A stretch of DNA of 64,000 nt from Actinomycetota bacterium (lineage in GTDB: Bacteria; Actinomycetota; Thermoleophilia; Gaiellales; Gaiellaceae): positions 20,599 through 84,598 of the forward strand of contig PLJC01000015.1 of the NCBI GenBank assembly GCA_003139545.1, given 5' to 3'. The first letter of the stretch is position 1. Each line of letters starts with the position of its first letter. Positions 57,902 to 64,000 of the stretch are shown here, in pieces. The translations under genes and the position numbers were made by a program. The notes below the pieces were generated by a model. The model did not search any database and was not told the DNA's origin. It worked only from the letters and a program-made list of their open reading frames with translations.

Positions 57902-58105
57902 CTACAGGAACAATGAGTCCCCGTCGGCTCCCACGGAGACCAAGATGTCGCCCGCATGGAAATCTGCGCTGCCTGCGAGCTGCGCGGGGTCGGGACCGTG
58001 CGCGACAACGTGGCCATCGCGAAGCACGACCCACTGTCCCGCGTACGGGGCCAAGTCCTCCCGCGGCTGCAACTCAGCCTGGGCTCTCTCGACATCGATC
58101 GCCAT
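57902..58105 (-). CDS. DUF5678-like small protein
   Basis: The 67-residue protein centres on LAPYAGQWVVLRDGHVVAHGPDPAQLA, the DUF5678-type pattern (a short beta-rich segment around W-V-x-x-D-G). It ends in GDILVSVGADGDSLFL. It is followed 7 nt later by the retropepsin gene, so the two form an operon. Small proteins of this kind often sit beside retropepsin-like genes; a toxin-antitoxin or adaptor role is only a guess. Confidence 0.7.
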   Translation of the reverse strand: MAIDVERAQAELQPREDLAPYAGQWVVLRDGHVVAHGPDPAQLAGSADFHAGDILVSVGADGDSLFL

Positions 58106-58227
58106 CTACAACCACCCTCTCTCGCCCGCGATCTCTTCGGATCCTTGTACCCGGGTCAATCGACCGTCAACCCGACGGCTTCGTAACCCCTTTCGACGGT
58201 AGATCCGTACCCCATCCTAGGGATTCT

Positions 58228-58434
58228 GGTGCAGTCGAGCGGACAGCGACGCCCGAAGTGCTGGCAGGGGTGCTCGGACGGACGAACGCCTCACGGCGCT
58301 TCGTCGTGTGGGGCGTTATGCCGTTAGGCGGGCTCATCGTCGTCGCGCTGGTGCCGTCGCCCCTGCTCCGCATCCGCGTGCTCGAGGATGCGGAGAGAGA
58401 GTCGGCCTCGGTCGGCGGTCCAGTCAGCACCTAG
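58228..58434 (+). pseudogene. Remnant of an MFS transporter C-terminus
   Basis: The stretch translates as ATPEVLAGVLGRTNASRRFVVWGVMPLGGLI, the conserved tenth-segment region of DHA3/EntS-like exporters. It then jumps to LVPSPLLRIRVLEDAE, which corresponds to the end of such proteins, so about 25 residues are missing in between. No N-terminal part or start exists upstream. It is a decayed fragment in the 58106-58524 gap; the rest of that gap shows nothing recognisable. Confidence 0.6.
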
Positions 58435-58524
58435 GCCCGGAGCCGCCCGTCAGAGTGCTTTCAACCTGGCCGGGAAACGCTTGAAGCTTTCTTCTACAAC
58501 AGTTCTCGGACGGGAAGCGATTCC

Positions 58525-58951
58525 CTACAGGGTGATATTTGCGAGATCGGCCTCGAGAAGGATGCGATCGTCCTCGTCGGCGATCTTCTCGCCCGCCGCG
58601 CGGGCCCGGTCGAGCCATTCGCGCGCCTGCGTTTCGTCGCCGGCCACTGCGTGCGCGCGGGCGAGCGCCTCATACGCGAACGGAAGGTCGAACTCCTCGA
58701 TCTCGTCCGGCGCCGACTCGCACAGCTCGAGGCAGCGGCGTGCATGGTGGAGCGCCGGCTCGGCGCGACCGAGCACCGCGTAGACGCGTGCGCACTGCCA
58801 CTCGCTGCGCGCCCGGTTCGCCACCGTCGCGCCCTCGGCGTGCATCCAGTGATACGCGGACGCGTGCGCGCAGTGCAACAGCTCGTCCGCGTCGCGCTCC
58901 GGGCTCTCGAGCAGGGCCCACGCCTTGTTGAAGAGCTCGATGCCGAGCTCT

Positions 58952-58965
<14 letters not shown>
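58525..58965 (-). CDS. Hypothetical TPR-like helical protein
   Basis: The 146-residue protein is all-helical, with TPR-like pairs such as ELGIELFNKAWALLESPERDADELLHCAHASAYHW and AFAYEALARAHAVAGDETQAREWLDRARAAGEKI. It has no signal peptide. Its GTG start has GGAG upstream and lies 14 nt inside the acs gene, so it is the last gene of the M24-acs operon. The function is unknown. Confidence 0.8.
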
Positions 58966-60891
<1,926 letters not shown>

Positions 60892-60895
<4 letters not shown>

Positions 60896-62031
60896 GGCGC
60901 GAGATCGTAGGGGTACTGGGTCACCACTTCCGCGCCGTTGTCCGTGACGAGGAGGATGTCCTCGAGGCGCACGCCGCCGTAGCCGGCGCGGTACAGGCCG
61001 GGCTCGAGCGTGATCACGTCGCCGGGAACGAGGTCGTCGCCGACGACCGACAGCCGCGGGCGTTCGTGCACCTCGAGGCCGACGCCATGGCCGAGCCCGT
61101 GGAAGAACCCGCTGTCGAGCACCTCGCCCGGCTTCTTCGTCAGCTGCGTGGGATAGCCGTGCTCCGCAAAGAGGTCGCACGCGATCTGCATGAGGGCGCG
61201 GCCGTTCACGCCCGGCTTGGCCGCTGCGGTCGTGCGGTCGAGCGCCTCCTTGCACAGGCAGTGGTACTCGCGGATCTCGTCGGGGACGTCGCCGACGACG
61301 TACGTGCGCGTCATGTCGGTGTACACCGCGGTTTCGGTGTCGCGCGGCCACAGGTCGAAGACGACGGCCTCGCCGGCAGAGATCGGGCCAGAGCCCATGT
61401 CGTGGCCGACCGCTCCCTGTGCGCCGTGCGCGACGATGAACTCGTCGGCGACTGTGCCGCGCTCGACGAAGACCTGCTGCATCTCCACCTTGATCCGCTC
61501 GCACGTGAGCGGTTCGCCGCCGTGCTGGAGCACGCCGTCGGCGCCATGCTGGGAATCGCGCATCATCGCGCGTGCGACGTCAAGCGCCTCCTCACATGCG
61601 CGCTGCGCGCGGCGGAGCCCGGCGACCTCGGTCGCGTTCTTCCGGCGCCGCCTGTCTTCGAACATCTCCCGTTCGACGCGCAGGGTGACGCCGTTGGCGC
61701 GCAGGTGGTCGGCGAGCTCGACGGGGAATTGCGGCGGGACGGCGGCCTCCGTGACGCCGATCTCGCGCAGCGCCCGCGTGTAGACCTCGAGCGTCGCCTC
61801 GACCGGCGGGGTGCCGCCGCGGAGGAGCTCGTCGATCCCGAACTGCTCGGGCGGCAGGAGGTCGATGTCCGGGGCGACGGCCGCGACGCGCTCGCGCTCG
61901 AAGGCCGTGATCACGACCGAGCGGCGCCCGTCGTGCTCGACGTACAGGAAGGGGTCCGGGATGCTGAGCGGCACCTCGTGCCGCATCGCCGGAGACCGGG
62001 AGGTGTCAGCGTGGATCAGAACGTCTGCCAC
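60892..62031 (-). CDS. M24 family Xaa-Pro peptidase-like protein
   Basis: The 379-residue protein has a creatinase-type N-terminal domain and a pita-bread C-terminal domain. Metal ligands are visible as Asp in VVFDLWPRDTETAVYTDMTRT (two Asp), His in GLGHGVGLEVHERPRL, Glu in VITLEPGLY and Glu near GGVRLEDILLV. It should cleave Xaa-Pro bonds or a related amide. I prefer GTG 62031 over the longer frame because TAGGAT ends 8 nt upstream and the longer form overlaps the divergent gene. Confidence 0.9.
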
Positions 62032-62063
62032 GGACGCGCATCCTACGCGGGTAGAGTCAGGTC
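62032..62063. promoter_or_regulatory. Back-to-back leaderless promoters between the M24 and amidohydrolase genes
   Basis: The minus-strand TAGGAT (62045-62040) ends 8 nt before GTG 62031 and the plus-strand TAGAGT (62052-62057) ends 6 nt before GTG 62064. Unlike the other divergent pairs the two hexamers do not overlap. Confidence 0.55.
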
Positions 62064-63212
62064 GTGGAGCCGCTGGATCGCGCACGCGAGCTCTTCGCCG
62101 CGTTCGAGGCGCAGTTGCGCTCGGAGATGCCCGCCGGGGCGGACGTCTTCGACGCGCACACCCATCTGGGTAACGACATCGACGGCATGGTCGGCCGCTA
62201 CGAGGAGCTCGAGGCGATGCTCGACCGGTACGGGATCTCGCGCTGCTTCGTGTTCTGCCTGGACGAGCCCGACCGGCACCCGGGCTTCCGCGCCGGGAAC
62301 GACCGCACGCTCGCCTTCGCCGAGCGGTCCAAGGGCCGCATGATCCCGTTCGTCCGGCTCGACCTGAGCGAGGACCCGATCGCGGAAGCGGAACGGTGCC
62401 TCGACCGCGGCGCGCGTGGGATCAAGCTGCACCCGCGCGCGCAGAAGTTCCTCCTCGACGACGAGCGTCTCGCGCCCGTGTTCGCCATCGCGGCGGAGCG
62501 GCGCGTGCCGATCCTCATCCACGGCGGCCGCGGCCTGCCGCCGATCGCGGACAACCTGCTCCGGCTCGTGGACGCCTATCCCGAGGCGCAGCTGATCATC
62601 GCGCACGCCGGCATCGCCGACCTCTCCGGTCTCGCAGGGCACTTCGCCGGCAAGGCGGGCGTCTTCTTCGACACCTCGGTGTGGAGCGCGATCGACCTGC
62701 TCGGCTTCTTCCACCTCGTGCCGCCGGAGCAAGTCGTCTATGCGTCCGACTACCCGTACGGCTCGCAGCCGAACTCGCTGCTCATCTCGCTGCGTACCGC
62801 GCGCGCCTCGGGACTGACCGAGCCACAGATCGCGGACATGCTCTCGGGGAATGCGACGCGCATCGCCGACGGCGCGCCGCCGCTCGAGCCGTCGACTCCG
62901 CAAGGGTCCGCGACCTTGTCGCAGCCGATGCCGCTCGCGCGCATCCACCAGTACCTGTCGATGGCGCTCCCGCTGCTCTTCATCCGCCAGCAGGACTCGT
63001 TCGGTGCGCTCGGCCTCGCACTGAACGCGACGTACGAGGGCAACGGACAGGCCGGAGACCTGGTCCAGATCCGCGAGCTGCTCCTCGCCGCGCGCGAGCT
63101 CTGGCGCACGCTGCCCGAAGCCGAGGACGAGGCGGACGCGCGGCACGTCGCGCGCACGACCTCGCGTCTCATCCATCTCGCTGACATCCTCGCCCTGACC
63201 TCGAATGCCTGA
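62064..63212 (+). CDS. Amidohydrolase family protein
   Basis: The 382-residue protein belongs to the amidohydrolase_2 group (TIM-barrel metalloenzymes and decarboxylases). FDAHTHLGND (His32, His34) begins the barrel. IKLHPRAQKF, LIHGGRGLPP, LIIAHAGIADLSG and YASDYPYGSQ supply the later His and the final Asp. A C-terminal helical part of about 120 residues has no recognised domain. The substrate is unknown. Its end overlaps the next gene by 8 nt, hinting at a shared pathway with the molybdenum hydroxylase. Confidence 0.88.
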   Translation: MEPLDRARELFAAFEAQLRSEMPAGADVFDAHTHLGNDIDGMVGRYEELEAMLDRYGISRCFVFCLDEPDRHPGFRAGNDRTLAFAERSKGRMIPFVRLDLSEDPIAEAERCLDRGARGIKLHPRAQKFLLDDERLAPVFAIAAERRVPILIHGGRGLPPIADNLLRLVDAYPEAQLIIAHAGIADLSGLAGHFAGKAGVFFDTSVWSAIDLLGFFHLVPPEQVVYASDYPYGSQPNSLLISLRTARASGLTEPQIADMLSGNATRIADGAPPLEPSTPQGSATLSQPMPLARIHQYLSMALPLLFIRQQDSFGALGLALNATYEGNGQAGDLVQIRELLLAARELWRTLPEAEDEADARHVARTTSRLIHLADILALTSNA

Positions 63213-63645
63213 GCTGCGTCTCACCGTCAACGGGGCCGACCACCGGCTCGACGCTCCGATCGGCACGAGCCTCGCACACGTCCTGCGCGAGGAGCTCGGA
63301 CTGATCGGGACGAAGATCGCGTGCAACGAAGGCCACTGCGGCGCATGCACGGTGCAGGTCGACGGCGCCCCGGTGCTCTCGTGCATCACGCTCGCGCACG
63401 CGGTCGACGGCGACGTCACGACAATCGAGGGCCTGCGGGACCATCCACTCGTCGAGGCGTTCGTCCGCGCAGACGCGGTGCAGTGCGGCTTCTGCACGCC
63501 GGGCCAGGTCGTCTCCGCCGCCGCCCTCGTCGCGGCGACGCCGGAGCCGACGACGGAAGAGATACGCCACGCGATGGCGGGGAACATCTGTCGCTGCGGC
63601 ACGTATCCGAAGATCGAGGAGGCGATTTTGCATTGGCGCGACTGA
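63205..63645 (+). CDS. (2Fe-2S) subunit of a molybdenum hydroxylase
   Basis: The 146-residue protein is the small iron-sulfur subunit of the xanthine dehydrogenase/CO dehydrogenase family. The plant-type cluster is CNEGHCGAC (Cys40, Cys45, Cys48) plus Cys60, and the second cluster is CGFCTPG and ICRCGTY. It should pass electrons from the molybdopterin subunit that follows. The substrate class (xanthine, aldehyde, CO) cannot be told from this subunit. Confidence 0.94.
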   Translation: MPELRLTVNGADHRLDAPIGTSLAHVLREELGLIGTKIACNEGHCGACTVQVDGAPVLSCITLAHAVDGDVTTIEGLRDHPLVEAFVRADAVQCGFCTPGQVVSAAALVAATPEPTTEEIRHAMAGNICRCGTYPKIEEAILHWRD

Positions 63646-64000
63646 TCCGCACCGAGAAGGAGGTCGAAGGCAACTTCGAGGAAGTGTGGCTCGTCGTCGA
63701 GGAGGATCCGCTGCAGCAGTGGCCGGCGGGACCGCTCGACGTCGTCGGCCGGCCGGCCGTGCGGAAGGACGCGCGCGAGCGCGTGCGCGGCGAGGCGCGC
63801 TTCACGGCCGACATCCGGCTTCCGGGGATGTTGCACGCCGCGGTCTTGCGGTCGCCGTACGCGCACGCGCGCGTGAAGTCGATCGATCTCGCCCCTGCGC
63901 TCGGGCTTCCAGGCGTGCACGGCGCGGTCGGGCCGAGCGAGGCGCCCGGGCTCGAGCACGAAGCGGGCTACTCCGGCGCGCCCGTCGCCGCGGTGGCGGC
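63633..64000 (+). CDS. Molybdopterin-binding subunit of a molybdenum hydroxylase (truncated by window end)
   Basis: The frame starts at TTG 63633, overlapping the small-subunit gene by 13 nt, with GAGGAGG about 11 nt before it. The 122 visible residues are the N-terminal domain of the large subunit: VVGRPAVRKDARERVRGEARFTADIRLPGMLHAAVLRSPYAHARVKSIDL is the family signature. About 25 extra residues (EVEGNFEEVWLVVEEDPLQQW) precede it. The active-site and cofactor motifs lie beyond the window. Confidence 0.85.
   Translation, partial: MARLIRTEKEVEGNFEEVWLVVEEDPLQQWPAGPLDVVGRPAVRKDARERVRGEARFTADIRLPGMLHAAVLRSPYAHARVKSIDLAPALGLPGVHGAVGPSEAPGLEHEAGYSGAPVAAVA

Noticed and set aside
61311-61547. Small minus-strand frame within the M24 gene
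   Set aside because: Different frame of a well-supported gene with Ser/Arg-rich shadow composition.

Overview
The window is GC-rich throughout, with tightly packed genes, many GTG and TTG starts and four-base ATGA/GTGA overlaps. Gene content (single-gene KorA/KorB ferredoxin oxidoreductase, DUF2510 and DUF3052 proteins, ClpS, glutamine-dependent NAD synthetase, adenylate cyclase/ATPase/TPR regulators, ACC deaminase) points to an aerobic, heterotrophic, deep-branching actinobacterium, most like Thermoleophilia (Gaiellales/Solirubrobacterales). The taxonomic guess is inference; no rRNA or tRNA gene was found.

Layout. 1-4313: a carbohydrate-type ABC importer (ATPase end, binding protein, two permeases). 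4313-9169: a flavoprotein, a methionine-rich beta-helix membrane protein, a MarR/MFS pair and a haloalkane-dehalogenase-like hydrolase. 9192-12444: a histidine kinase and three receiver proteins. 12774-18046: KorB/KorA, a VOC enzyme, an HNH-like exported protein and an O-antigen-ligase-like protein. 18072-26641: an XRE-TPR regulator with a tiny divergent peptide gene, a DNA glycosylase, proC, pgl, a nucleotidyltransferase, a fatty acid beta-oxidation pair and signal peptidase I. 26666-34855: an unusual helicase, a large cyclase/AAA/TPR regulator and a PAC2 protein. 34865-41034: ctaA, an MFS/MerR pair, selD, an SDR, ACC deaminase and peroxiredoxin. 41292-43291: a second XRE-TPR regulator with a tiny peptide gene, a candidate small RNA and a multi-hairpin repeat. 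43329-48034: TetR/MFS divergent from an acyl-CoA ligase/SDR pair. 48062-57434: nadE, a Mug-type glycosylase, clpS, a cysteine-desulfurase-like protein, M20 and M16 peptidases, a SIS protein and a thioesterase. 57460-64000: a retropepsin/DUF5678 pair, an MFS remnant, acs, an M24 peptidase, an amidohydrolase and the start of a molybdenum hydroxylase.

Regulation. Fifteen genes have a TANNNT hexamer ending 6-8 nt before the start codon and no Shine-Dalgarno sequence, as expected for leaderless mRNAs. At three divergent pairs the two -10 hexamers overlap, so one short element seems to drive both leaderless genes. Operator-like palindromes abut the starts of marR, fadA, the DHA2 exporter and the TetR-linked divergon.

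Most interesting: two XRE-TPR regulators, each next to a 32-35 codon gene with a strong Shine-Dalgarno sequence, a hydrophobic export-type segment and a short Trp-containing tail. This is the architecture of RRNPP (Rap-Phr, Rgg-SHP) peptide quorum sensing, which is best known from Firmicutes. Other notable items are a multi-hairpin intergenic repeat with compensatory changes, an isolated promoter-RNA-terminator unit, a Cna-B-like domain inserted into a MalF-type permease, and a helicase whose C-terminus reads through the antisense of a duplicated membrane-protein gene.
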